This document shows positions 47,101-58,995 of a stretch of 64,000 bases of DNA, in pieces. The DNA is taken from assembly GCA_027627225.1 (NCBI GenBank), contig JAPFQT010000384.1:83119-147118 (forward strand), written 5' to 3'. Both the position numbers and the translations under genes were made by a program. The stretch comes from Congeria kusceri. Taxonomy: Eukaryota > Mollusca > Bivalvia > Myida > Dreissenidae. Numbering within the stretch: position 1 is the stretch's first letter; each line of letters opens with the position of its first letter. The notes below the pieces were generated by a model. The model was not told the origin of the DNA. It searched no databases and saw only the letters and a program-made list of their open reading frames with translations.

Positions 47101-48004
47101 ATATAACTCGTGATAATCGAATTTGTCAGCTTTGTAACTTTCGACAAATCGAAAACGAATATCTTTTTCTTTTTACTTGCCCTTTATACGGTGATCTGAG
47201 ACGCAAATATTTCAAATCATATTACTGTCGATGGCCCACGTTAAATAAATTAAACCAATTAATGCAAACAAGGAATAAGAAGGAAATGTTAAATCTACCA
47301 AAATACATATATTTTGTTTGCTGTCGGGCCGGCTTGCTCAGTTGGTAGAGCGCTGGACTACAAATCCGAGGATCGCTGTTTCGATTCCCGGCTCGGCCAC
47401 AGAACTTGTGTGGGGATTGGTCATGAAATTATTTCTACGGCCATTCTCCCCCCACGTCTGATTCAAGTAGGGCAGTTGTCAGTTACTGGCATAAGTATGT
47501 GCACTCAGTACTGGTAAACCAGCTTACCCAGGAAAAGTGTGAGTAGGTTAACTGACCGCCGACTGAAATACTGTTGAATACGGAGAAAAATCCAAACAAA
47601 CAAACATATTTTTTGCTAACAAATTCATATATGAGACACTGTTACAATTGTAACGTCATATATGATGTATTTACAGAAAAGACATGAAACATGGATATTT
47701 TTATGAATATTATTTTATTAACATGTCATATAACGTAAAACTTTAGTTGTTTATTGGTTTACAACATGTATTTATTAACTGATTGACTACATAATAATGT
47801 TAATATACATAATTTCAAAAACTAAGAAGTATTGTTTTATAAATTTGACTTCAGTAACCGTTTATTAAACCATAAAGCTTCTATCATTGTTGGTTTGTTA
47901 ACAAAATGTATGTTATCTGATTGTCTACATCGTGTGTTGTATTCATTATATCATGTTAGGAGCGTTGTAACGCTTAAAGGCAATACAAATAAAAATAAAA
48001 AAGA
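44174..48004 (+). mobile_element. LINE 1: decayed APE-type non-LTR retrotransposon, 5'-truncated
   Basis: The insertion is bounded by GAATAAT on both sides (44,167-44,173 and 48,005-48,011), and copy B holds the uninterrupted site near 55,660. The element starts inside the endonuclease (RYAGGISIYIKNN near 44,200), with the catalytic IIGDFNAKTG near 44,450, GRKLVSMCVTTNSII near 44,600 and the final SDHAGLC-type His box near 44,780. Reverse transcriptase remnants (KSTIDCICVLDTIV near 45,760) are riddled with stops. The C-terminal region is better kept, from 46,605: NVSCLYGELDRLL, then ARFRVSSHNLELERGRYTNI and CQLCNFRQIENEYLFLFTCP, a Cys/His knuckle. An A-rich tail (AAATAAAAATAAAAAAGA) ends it. 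A SINE sits in its last codons. Confidence 0.85.
47326..47606 (+). mobile_element. tRNA-derived SINE, copy 1, nested in LINE 1
   Basis: A tRNA-like head (47,327-47,399) has an A box (GCTCAGTTGGTAGAGCGC) and B box (TTTCGATTCC) for RNA polymerase III, with partly decayed acceptor and T stems. The body carries CAAGTAGGGCAGTTGTCAG and TTACTGGCATA, also found in copy 2, and the 3' end is (AAAC)n. Imperfect target duplications CATATATTTTGTTTGCT (47,306-47,322) and CATATTTTTTGCT (47,605-47,617) flank it. Mollusc SINEs of the MetaSINE and V-SINE groups have this plan; which group this is was not determined. Confidence 0.85.
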
Positions 48005-48530
48005 GAATAATTTTGAAACGTTTAATCGACAAAACTAACTCGGATAATAAAAATAAGCGTCCATTCTATTATAATATCAATAACATTATATTTTATCACT
48101 TGTGGCTGACAAAACTAGCTCGCACTTATAAAATTTGTATTTATTTTAATATAATATATGCTACAAATCATTAAATACCTTGTCATTTGTGATCACCTCC
48201 TCATAACAGAACTGGCTCGGGCAGATCAAATTAACATTCCTTCGATTATAATATATACAGTACTGCTAGAAATCACTAAATCCTGACCATTTGTGACCAC
48301 CTGTTCTCAACAAACTAAATAGCGCGGACATTGAAAATAAGATTTCATTCCATACACGTCTATATACATGAAATGCCCGACCAATTAAAATCACGTGTAC
48401 AATCGACTAAACTACTAGCAGCACGGATATTAAAATTAGCATTTATTTTATCTACACCAAAACATCAAATCGATAGCCGTTTTTGATCACCTGACCTCGA
48501 CAAAACTAGCTCGGATACTGCTTGGATCCC
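48005..48530 (+). repeat. 97-bp satellite in copy A, right part
   Basis: Continuation of the array after LINE 1, with GACAAAACTAACTCGGAT, GACAAAACTAGCTCGCAC and GACAAAACTAGCTCGGAT blocks and about five diverged units. Confidence 0.8.
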
Positions 48531-48680
48531 TCCTATTCAGCCTTTTGGTTCATGGATGTTAAAGACATTTTAAATATATCTCTGCTACAACAATGTTTAG
48601 TTTCATACGGTATTGTTCGCCCTTAAGGCACATTTCACTGCCTTCCAATTTTCCAAACAGGATTATTCTTTATTATATAT

Positions 48681-50690
48681 ATTGGTATTTATCCCGATTC
48701 TTGGTGTAAAGGTGCCATAATACCAATATTTAAAAAAGGCGATAAGAAGGATCCTTCCAATTATAGAGGAATCACTCTTGTTAACGTAATTTCAAAAATA
48801 TATTCATTATGTTTACGAAACAGAATTAACAACTGGTGTGAGGAAGAAAATGTACTTAATCCACTTCAATTCGGTTTTAGAGACAAACGAAGTACAACCG
48901 ATTGTATTTTTATCTTACACAGCATTATACAAAATGTACTATTGCAGAAACACAAGTTATATTGTGTTTTCATTGATTATGAAAAGGCCTTTGATACAGT
49001 TATCCACGAAGCTTTATGGATAAAATTGATCGAATCTGGTCTTAGTTGCAAAATGATAACAATGATAAAAAGTATATATGCAAATGTTAAATCATGTATA
49101 AAAAACACTCAGGATTCGTCATATTCCGACTTCTTTAATGTCTCTCTTGGTGTTAAATAAGGGGAACCCCTGTCACCTCTACTTTTTATATTGTTTATAA
49201 ATGATATTAAAGATTGTATTAATGTTCAAAATTTTACAAATGATGATTTGCATTTGCTTTCTGTTTTTATGCTATTATTTGCGGATGATATTGTTTTATA
49301 TACTACTAACCCAGTAAGTCTTCAGAACCAACTTAACGAAATATACCTTTACTCTTCTAAATGGGGTCTTAAAATAAACGTTAATAAAACGAAAATATGC
49401 ATATTTGAAAAACGAAAAAGCAGGTGCAACTATTCATGGTCAGTAAATAATGAACGTATTGTAATTGTTGATAGTTTTGTGTATTTGGGTGTAAATTTTC
49501 ACTACACTGGAAATATGTCCAACACTGTAAAAATATTAAATGAACAAGCACTAAGAGCATATCATCATCTTGTATCTATTTTTAGCCGTGTCAAATTAGA
49601 TATCAAAACCAAACTAGCTCTATTTGATTCTTTAGTAACACCAATTATACTATATGGTTCTGAAGTATGGGGCATTTATGACAACCCTGATATTGATAAA
49701 TTACATTACAAATTCTGCAAAAATATTCTTTGTGTAAAACAATCTACTTCTAACTATGCTGTACTCGGTGAATTGGGTAGATTCCCTTTAGCCGTTATAT
49801 GCAAACTTAGGGCATTACGTTATTGGATGAAAATTGTAAATAACAATAACTCATTATTATACAAAGTGTTCATGGATCAGATCAATATATTAACTAATTT
49901 CAATTGTACGAACAACAAACTATGGTGCAAATCTTTGAAATCAACTTTAGACAACCTAGGCTTTGGCTTTATGCTTAATACACCAGATATCACAGGTGAC
50001 ATTGCATACATGGTAACTCAAAGACTAAAAGATCAATTTGTACAAGAGTGGAATGATAAATTAGCATCACAGCCCAAAATGGAATTCTACTTAAAATTTA
50101 AAAAAAGCTTCGAATATGAAAAATACCTTGATTGCATTCCCATTGAAAAGGCCAGAATTCATATGAGCAAATTTCGATTAAGTTCTCATTGTCTTGAAAT
50201 AGAAGTTGGCAGATATAATAGATTAACCCGACAAGAACGTAAGTGTAAACTTTGTAACCAAAATGTATGTGAATCAGAATATCACTTTTTACTGTGTTGT
50301 CCATTATATAACGAATTGCGTACAAAATATAATATCAGGCCATCCTGGCCTAACATAAATAAATTCATTTCAATGATGTCTAGCACAAATGTTATAAAAC
50401 TCAAAAACATGTCAACATTTTTGGTAGAAGCTTTCAAACTTAGATGTGAGAATATAATCGTTTAGCTGCTTCATAATTGCTTGTTTACTAACAAAAACGT
50501 ACTATATTGTAATATGTACTGTTACTGTTTGTTTATATGCAAATGTTTCTTGAATCTCATATGTATTCATCTTTAAATACGTTATATTGTATGATTCCCT
50601 GTCTCGGCCATATTTTTTTGCATTTGTGTATATGTATTTGGCCAAAGGCAGTTTGCCGGATTGCCAATAAACTTTTGACTTTGAAAAAAA
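48681..50690 (+). mobile_element. LINE 2: young 5'-truncated non-LTR retrotransposon, reverse transcriptase with one stop
   Basis: The frame is open from 48,684 to 50,465 (594 codons) apart from TAA at 49,158-49,160, exactly at the Gln of the conserved GVKQGEPLSP motif, one base change from CAA. Motifs in order: NYRGITLVNVISKIYS, FGFRDKRSTTDC, palm motif VFIDYEKAFDTV, GEPLSPLLFILFINDI, the active-site LLFADDIVLYTT (about 49,273), INVNKTKICIFEK, VYLGVNFHYTGNM, ILYGSEVWG and LGELGRFPL. A C-terminal knuckle follows (CKLCNQNVCESEYHFLLCCP). The 3' UTR has CAATAAA near 50,665 and ends in an A-run. TTATAT at both edges may be the target duplication. The 5' truncation removes the endonuclease. Insertion is later than the A/B duplication. 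Confidence 0.85.
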
Positions 50691-51672
50691 TTATATTATC
50701 TTGCTGTAAATACATGTCTACGTTAATTTACGTTCAACAAAACTACAATAGTTCTTCTAATAATCACTTCTACCACCGCTACTACAACTAATTCTGCTAA
50801 TCTAATGATCTCCTTAAACATGTGTTGTTGCTGCTGCTGATGATGTTGATGTAGATGAATAAAATTGCGTTAGAATGCGTTTGGCATTTTCAAAGTAATA
50901 CATTTGTTTGTATTTATTGTATTTAATCATAATAATAATAATAATAATTTTATTATATAATAATAATAATAATATTTAATATTTTTTAAATTATTATTAT
51001 TAGTATTATTATTTTTATTAGTTTTTTTTTATTGTAATAATAATAATAATAATAATAATAAAATATTAATACTAATAAATGTAATATTTTTTTAATTTAT
51101 AACAACAACAACAGCAACAACAATAATAAGAAGAAGAAGAAGAAAAACATGAAGAAGAAGAAGAACCGTATAATATTAATCATACTTTTATTCAACGAAG
51201 ATGACATATAAGACATCATATTTGTCATGACAAAAACATATCTTATTTTCATATGGCCTTGATACATATTCATAATAATAAAATATAATAACATAATAAT
51301 AATACTTAAATCGATTTTAATATAGATCTATAACAAGTGTTACATCTATTTGACATTTTTAAGCAATTATTGTATATGCACTTTTGAATGATCGTCTTTT
51401 ATTTTCTTAAATCCATAAGCAGATTGTTCCACATGATTATGCTAAAATGTGATTCTTTTGGCAAAAAGAATATGTGTGCATATCTAATTATAAATAGTGG
51501 GATTAATTGTTAGAAAAAGTAAATAATTCATTCAGATAATATTAATATAAATTATTTTACAATATGATAATTTTAAAGAAAGAAACAAAAACATGAAATA
51601 GAATTGCGGTATCCAAATTTTATTAGAAACCATAATATTTATGTTTTTGTACTGAGTTTGAAAATATTGGTC
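50691..51672 (+). other. Copy A remainder: microsatellites and non-coding DNA
   Basis: Contains (ATA)n blocks at about 50,930-51,062 and mixed (AAC)n/(AAG)n at about 51,100-51,165. The rest aligns with the 56,300-57,668 part of copy B. Open frames here are microsatellite readings. Confidence 0.7.
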
Positions 51673-52008
51673 GGGTTCGTATCTGCCGCATTCACTACGT
51701 TATACATGTAACAACTATAGGGTCAGGCACGAGCTGATAATGGCCGATACTTAACCAACACACTTGTAATATATTGATATTAGAGGAAAAGAAGTCAATC
51801 TGTGTATTCAGTATTCGATACAATAATAAGGTAGACTTTAACAATTAGTAACATAGTTCGCATTTATGTGTGGCAGTATATTGGGTGCTTCATTTTTTTG
51901 CAAGATTGCAACTTGCGACATTTCAGACGTGTTCATTTTCGTTAAATTTCTGTCAACTTATCAGGGTCATTGTGTCCGTTTCCAGATAATGTTAAATTAT
52001 ACATGTAC
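51673..52008. other. Spacer between the two duplication copies
   Basis: About 336 bp unrelated to either copy's interior, no coding signal. Confidence 0.5.
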
Positions 52009-53704
52009 TAAGTTTCATGCATTATGATTACTGCATAATTGTATGTAAATATCGTTTGTTTTCTGTATATATAATTGTTATTTTTTTATCAATTTATATA
52101 GATTCTTCATAGATCAAAATGCAAACTGGATCAACATTATGAATGTATTAGTTCTTATTCCTTTTAATTGCTGTCATATACAGCTTATGATATTACAAGC
52201 AATATCAGCTAGCCTGGTATTGGGATTGGGATTAATTTTATAGATGATTGACAATGGCAATTCCTGTCAGAATTTCGTCTTTTTGCACGTCCTGTGTAAA
52301 CATAAAATGAAAGGTCTTAAAATGTATGCATTTCGTGTAATCTATGTTCTATATTCAATTTGGTACCGAATATATTTCTACAGTTTGTTTCTCTATTCAT
52401 TATTTTTTATTCAAACTACCAAATGAATACGATGATTATTTTTTTTTTATCAAACGCACTAATTTTGTTTGAATTTGCGCTGTTTGATTGTGTTGAAAAC
52501 AGTGACTTCATAATATGATTCCGAAAGATTGTAATATTTAGACAACGCTAAATGGTGTAGGCATCATATCTGGCTTATCGGTTAGTTGTTATACCACCTA
52601 AACATATCTGATTCATTATTTGTAGATAAATACATTTGTAATCAATTCTTTATAAAAAAACATTAAATGTTGTCAAGAAAAGACTATGAACTAGTACACT
52701 GCCCCACCCACCACCCACACACACACCCGGGTTAAAGTTTCATTCGAAAGACGAATGTAGTAGCATGTAGCAGGATCTAGGGTTAGCAAGTCTGAATTAT
52801 GAACATTTGTAGATGCATACATTTGTAATCAATTCTATATAAAATGTCATAGACCGGGATATAGTTAATTCAGATGGAAATTTCAACGCTCTTACTTTTA
52901 ATTGAAAACGTTAAGTTAGAAATTTACCACAACAAGAAAATACTATGAACTAGAACACTGCCCTATCCCCCCCTCCCCCCCCCCCCCGCCTTAACGTTTT
53001 AGGCGAAAGACGAGTGTAGTAGCATGTAGCAGGATCTAGGGTTAGCGGGTCTCAAACCTGATATATAAAGCTAGGTCGTTTAAGACCACGGATCCGATAA
53101 ATTACGAAATAGTGTAATGAAATATGATTGAACATACGGTAAATATTTTGCGCAGCAGAAGTGGGAAAAAGCAACAACTCTGCACAAACCCTTTCCAACT
53201 CTTTCGGTCCTAGTCATCTGAGGGTTCACAAGTATTGTAGTCATTCGCTAAATAATATTCCGGGTATTTAAAATATGCATCCATTAAAATTTATGATAAT
53301 TTATATTTAAAAAAAAACTTGCTACTTATAATCGTGCCTAGCATACTTGATATTCAATAGATTACAGTTCATATATGCATGGTGTCTTTTTATAGGTTTG
53401 AGCCCTCAAATAGTGTAATCTCTATCAATAATTATTATAAAGAAATATGACAATAATTGATATTTTCAATATGTTCGATAGCAGAATAATGTAAATCATA
53501 TTATTCTACGGTTGATGTGTCTATATAAATTAAGCTTTTTTACCTTACACGATATTAGTTTCAAGGATCATATAGTACGGACGGTTTAAGTCTGCAAGTG
53601 TGCGGAAGTAACAGCAATCACGCGTTATAATAGTTGGCAGTGAGCGAAAGCGTTGCAATTAAACGTATGTAAATTTCAGTCATTTTTGAATGTAATATAT
53701 ATAA

Positions 53705-53983
53705 AAACAGTAAATCCCTGGCCACTTTTAATCACGTATAATTGAACAAGACTAGCTGGGAGATATTAAATCAGCATTCATTAAATACATATCTATATAA
53801 CAAATTAAATCCCTGGCCTTTGTGATCACGTACAATCAGCAAAATTACCTCGGACATTATAAGCTTGATTAATTCTATTAATATCTTGTATATAGACATC
53901 ATTAATTCCCTGGCCATTGTTTATCACGTGTAAAGAAAAAACTAGCCCGGAGAATTAAGATTATCATTCATTCTATTATAATA
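53705..53983 (+). repeat. 97-bp satellite in copy B, left part
   Basis: About three units (TAAATCCCTGGCC near 53,711 and 53,805; TTAATTCCCTGGCC near 53,903). Interrupted by the insertion at 53,984. Confidence 0.8.
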
Positions 53984-55276
53984 GATAGCAAGTTATCTAT
54001 TTAACTACCTGTTTTTACCAATGCCACCAGCTAATACACCAACTCTAATATTGTAATTTGTAACAATACTGCCTTTATTTCAATGTATTTTTATTGTTAA
54101 CAGCATAACATATTTACATATTATCTCAATATAAGTGACCGTTTACACATGTGTAATCAATATATCAAAATATTTGTCTGGTCACAAATGTATATATTTT
54201 TGCATGTATATACTAATCACATTATTTACTTTAATTAGAAATATATGCATGTAAATATAAACTGTGCAATGTAAATAATAACTTCATTCTGTATTTGTAC
54301 CAAATGATAACTGCATAATTATATGTCAATATTAACGTAAGATTGCTATATACTTATACTCATATAACAGAAATAATTGCAGCATTATATAAGAGTAGCA
54401 CAAAATGGTACCACTCAAGTACAAGTGTTAACATTTTAAATATTTTTGCCTGCTATATTGATATTATATTTCAATTAAGGCAATGGAAACAATTGTTGCA
54501 TTCTAAATGAGTACAACTGATACCTATATTTCACCTATAATCCTGTTTCTTTATCCTAATTAATCTAGCAGTTCTAGTACATAAATTAATAATCATACTT
54601 TTGTTACTTCCCTTTAAACTTATCCAGCACACAAATTATAATTTGCTTTTGCCCCATCAGTCATTTAATGTTAACCCCTCAGATAACGGCACTCTCCATT
54701 GTAATCCTGCAATGCAAAGCTGATTAGAGTAATTACCACACACAATAGGTCCTCCATCTTGCCTTTGTGTTCAACATCGACCTCGCGTGCAGGTGCACTC
54801 AAGGAGTCTCAAGCGTAAATCATGACAAAAATAACTGCTGTTGACTGAAACCGTTACAAAGCTAGCTCCAGCACCATAAACGCTAACGCACACAGTCTTT
54901 CGCAACAACATGTCTTTTAAGTATTGATAATGAATAAAATTTCTGACGCAAAATGTAAACCTTTTAAAACGCGTAGTCGTTTCAATTTCTCAATCCGAAA
55001 CGCCGCGTGCAAACGAAAATACGTCACCACACAACTATGATCACAAACCACTAATTATTTTTACCAGTGCTAGTATTAAAAATGCTCTTATGGAACTGTA
55101 CTATTATTTGTTTCTTAAATGCCACTAGTATGATGATTATGATAACTATGACGATTATCATTATTATGATTATTATGATTAGTATGATCATTTTGAATAT
55201 GATATGATAATGATTGTGATTTTGATAATTTTATCAAGTTTTTGGTATTTTGATTTTGATTATAGATCTCACATTA

Positions 55277-55349
<73 letters not shown>

Positions 55350-55530
55350 CATATGATCCGATTATGTATCTTATTATTTAAATACCCCCCGTATATCATC
55401 TACACAACTGTGTTAACGTAAAAATTATCGGAAGTTACTAATTTACTAACAATTTTGCTTTGTTATATTGCCCTAATTGTATATGTTATATACTTGGGTG
55501 AAAATAAAAGTCTTGTTCTGTTCTGTTCTG
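53984..55530 (+). mobile_element. 1.55-kb insertion with 10-bp target duplication and (TTCTG)n tail
   Basis: TATTATAATA stands on both sides (53,974-53,983 and 55,531-55,540), and copy A has the uninterrupted site near 44,040. The 3' end has AATAAAAG followed by GTTCTGTTCTGTTCTG, a short-repeat tail of the type left by some non-LTR elements (CR1-like and relatives). The interior has no reverse transcriptase reading that I can find, and holds an (ATT)n run at 55,273-55,350. It is therefore either the 3' UTR of a heavily 5'-truncated LINE or a non-autonomous element moved by LINE machinery. Confidence 0.7.
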
Positions 55531-55540
55531 TATTATAATA

Positions 55541-56125
55541 TTTACTATAAATCATTCAAGCCCTGACACGTTTGGATCACGCATAATCGACAAAACTAGC
55601 TCGGACAATTACAATTATAAATCATTCAATTATAATATCTACCAGAAATCATGAAATCCTTGAATAATATTGATCACGTTTAATCGACAAAACTAACTCG
55701 GATAATTAAAATTAGCGTTCATTCTAACACTTGTAACTGACAAAACAAGCTTAGACTAATAAAATCCGTATTCCTTCCATTATAATACGTCATACAAGAA
55801 AAAATTAAATCACTTGCCATTTTTGATCACCTGTTCACAACAAAACTAGATCGGACTTTTAAAATTAGCATTAATTCTCTGCTAGAAATCACTAAATCCC
55901 TGACCATTTGTGAGTACCTTCTCAACAAAACTAAATAGCGCGGACATTTAAATACGTTTTCATTCCGTTAACATCTATACAGAATTCATTTAATGAGTAA
56001 ATTGACAAAACTAGCAGGGATATAAAAATTAGCATTCATTTTATCTACAACAAAACGTAAAATCTTTGGCTGTTTTTGATCACGTGATCTCACAAAACTA
56101 GCTCGGACACTGCTTGAATCCCTCC
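55541..56125 (+). repeat. 97-bp satellite in copy B, right part
   Basis: About six diverged units, with ATCGACAAAACTAGCTCGGA near 55,588 and related blocks near 55,682, 55,738, 55,840, 55,925, 56,010 and 56,090. The CCTTGAATAATATTGATCAC stretch near 55,656 is the empty counterpart of the LINE 1 site. Confidence 0.8.
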
Positions 56126-56364
56126 GTTCATCTTATTAGTTCATGGATGTTATTAATGTTTTAAATAAAGTTCCACTACAAAATGTTTACAACAGTAGTA
56201 TTCGCCCTTATGGCACATTTCGTTGCTTTCTATTTTGAAAAACAAAGATTATTCTTCATTGCATGATCTTGTTTGGTAAATACATTTCTAAGTTAAATTT
56301 ACTTTCACTAAAACAAGCTAAAACTCAACTAATGCTGATCATCTAAATGCTCTCCATATACCTG

Positions 56365-56369
56365 TATTA

Positions 56370-56402
<33 letters not shown>

Positions 56403-56480
56403 ATGATGAAGATTGTGTCAAAAGTTCATTTAACAGACTTGCACCAAGTATAATAGTTGAGTACCTTAATCCAGACAGTG

Positions 56481-56545
<65 letters not shown>

Positions 56546-56744
56546 TAATAATAATCATCATCATCATCATTATCATCATAATCATAACCATAATAATAAT
56601 TTTATCAATAATAACACCACCACTGGCACAACCACCAACAACAACAACAACTACTACTTCTAATAATATTATTTCTACTACTTCTACTACTACTACTACT
56701 TCTACTACTACTACTACTACTACTAATAATAATAATAATAATAG

Positions 56745-56801
<57 letters not shown>

Positions 56802-56920
56802 CGTCATCATCATCATCATCATCATAAACGTACTAATATTTTTATTAATAATAACACCACCACCAACAGCAACAACACCAACAACTACTACGACTACTAC
56901 AACTACTAATAATAATAATG

Positions 56921-56953
<33 letters not shown>

Positions 56954-57175
56954 GTAATAATACTAATAATACTTTTATTTCACGAAGATGACATATAAGA
57001 AATTATAATTGTCATGACAAAACACATATTTTATCTTATTTTCCATTGGCCTTCACACATATTCACACGTATAATACTAATACTAATACAACTACTACTA
57101 CTACTAAAATTAAACTGCTACTACTACTTCTACTACTACTACTACTACTAATAATAATAATAATAATAATTAGTG
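56365..57175. repeat. Complex trinucleotide microsatellite cluster
   Basis: (TGC)n then (TGA)n near 56,370-56,410; (AAT)n, (ATC)n, (ACC)n, (AAC)n, (ACT)n and (ATT)n tracts from 56,480 to 56,955; more (ACT)n and (AAT)n at 57,070-57,170. Single-residue open frames on both strands are artefacts of these tracts. Confidence 0.95.
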
Positions 57176-57668
57176 AGACATAATAATAATAATTTAATTA
57201 ACAATTAATAATTAACGACAGAGCTTCGACAGACAGCAGTTGCAAATAGAATTATGCAAAATAATTTATACAACAAATTTCCCATATACAAAACAAATAA
57301 TAAAATCAAGTTCAATATATACCTAATACAAATTTTATAACTATGTTACATCTATTTGACATTTTTATGCAAACATGTTATATGCACTTTTGAATGTTTT
57401 GTTTTCTTATTTCCATAGGCACATTGTAATTTTGTAGTAATTCGTTTGTAGCTTCTTTGGCAAAATACGATATGTGTGCATATCTGATTGTAAATTGTGG
57501 ATTCATTGTTCGAAAATGCAAATAATTCATTCATATAATGAATATAGAAAAATTGGTCCACACAGATAATTTTGAAGAGAGAAACAAAACATATAATAAG
57601 GATTGCGATAGCCAAATCTTATTATAAATCATTATATTGAGGTTTCTGTACTGAGTTTGCAAAATATT

Positions 57669-58140
57669 CTAAATCGATTAATTAATTCTATGTTCAGTAA
57701 ATAAGCTTGTTTTTCTAGAGATCAAGCGATATTTATTTTACTATATTATACTGAAACTAACGAAAACAAACACAGTTAAGTCAATACAACACAGTGTTCA
57801 ACACTTTTTGTAACTTTGTTTTTAACGATTTGCTATTTTTTACGATCAAATCAATAAACAAAACTAACCCAAGCACAAGGCACGAAATGGTTCCATGATT
57901 ATTAAAATATTGTCAACGATCTTTGCGTCAAATGGTAAATTATAGATCGAATCTTTCTGCTAGTCGTGCGTGTTTGTGCCTTTATAAATTGCGATATAAA
58001 TACAACTGGGCTTGTGACACTTTCTGTCTGTTTTGTTTATGGGCGCATACATTTGCAGAAATACTTTTGTGATGAAATATCATACAATAATTTAATTGTA
58101 TTATTGAATACCAGCGCGTTTAAGAACTATAAGAATTAGT
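57669..58140. other. Non-coding, nothing recognised
   Basis: AT-rich flank of copy B. Confidence 0.5.
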
Positions 58141-58208
58141 AATAGCAGTAACCGTAGTAAAAGTACGTAGAAACAGTAGTAGCAGTAAAAGTACTAGTAG
58201 TAGTGTTG

Positions 58209-58257
<49 letters not shown>

Positions 58258-58260
58258 ATA

Positions 58261-58302
<42 letters not shown>

Positions 58303-58450
58303 ATATAGAAGTAGTAGTAGTAGTTTGTTTGTGTGTGTGTTAGTTTGTCTGTTTGTTTGTTTGTTTGTATGTGCGTCTGTTTGTTTGTCTGTTTGTTTGT
58401 CTGTTTGTTTGTCTGTTTGTTTGTCTGTTGGCTTGTCTGTTTGTTTGTAT
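58141..58450. repeat. (TAG)n and (TTTG/TCTG)n microsatellites
   Basis: Long AGT/TAG runs at about 58,195-58,325, broken twice by ATATAGA, pass directly into TTTG/TCTG repeats up to 58,450. The open frame across the latter (CVCLFVCLFVCL type) is artefactual. Confidence 0.95.
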
Positions 58451-58505
58451 TTTCCCCGTTTTTGACAGTATTTCAGTCATATCACGGCGTTCAGTTAACA
58501 CTTTT

Positions 58506-58693
58506 CCTGGGCAAGCTTAGCCGATCTAAGCAGTTTACCGGTACTAAGTGCGCATTCCTATGCCAGTAACTGACAACTGCCCTACTTGAAATAATTATTT
58601 CATGACCAATCCCCATACAAGTTATGTGGCCGGGCTGGGGCTCGAACTCGCGATCCCAGATTTTCAGTCCAAGGCTCTACCAACTGAGCTAGA
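58506..58693 (-). mobile_element. tRNA-derived SINE, copy 2
   Basis: On the minus strand TAGCTCAGTTGGTAGAGCC (A box) and GAGTTCGAGCCCC (B box) form the head at about 58,626-58,693, followed by the conserved TTGGTCATGAAAT, CAAGTAGGGCAGTTGTCAG and TTACTGGCAT core shared with 47,326-47,606. The first acceptor-stem bases are missing: the head runs straight into (TAG)n DNA. The B box is better kept than in copy 1. Confidence 0.85.

Positions 58694-58995
<302 letters not shown>

Larger units (their letters stand above)
42372..51672 (+). repeat. Segmental duplication, copy A
   Basis: The segment from AAGTTTCGTGCATTTTGATT to GTACTGAGTTTGAAAATATT aligns in the same orientation with copy B (52,009-57,668). 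Shared landmarks: GCAATATCAGTTAGCCTGG (42,564), ACTAGTACACTGCCCC (43,002), AGTACGGACGGTTTAGG (43,633), the 97-bp satellite, CTCGGACACTGCTTG-like (48,511), GAAGATGACATATAAGA (51,197) and TACATCTATTTGACATTTTT (51,340). Copy A is longer because two LINEs and a SINE were inserted. Without them it is about 3.5 kb. Confidence 0.85.
52009..57668 (+). repeat. Segmental duplication, copy B
   Basis: Direct counterpart of 42,372-51,672, from AAGTTTCATGCATTATGATT to GTACTGAGTTTGCAAAATAT. It lacks LINE 1, the SINE and LINE 2, but carries its own 1.55-kb insertion and an extra local duplication (the GTAGTAGCATGTAGCAGGAT block occurs near 52,759 and 53,018, once in A). Trinucleotide repeats near 56,470-57,170 are strongly expanded compared with A. 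Confidence 0.85.

Noticed and set aside
47327..47399. Functional tRNA gene
   Set aside because: A and B boxes are present, but acceptor and T-stem pairing is broken and a conserved SINE body plus (AAAC)n tail follows, so it is a SINE head.
56457..56825. Open frames rich in Ile, Asn and His, or Met, Ile, Leu and Val
   Set aside because: Artefacts of AAT, ATC and ACT trinucleotide tracts.
58626..58693. Functional tRNA gene on the minus strand
   Set aside because: The 5' acceptor strand is missing (replaced by TAG repeats) and the same SINE body follows.
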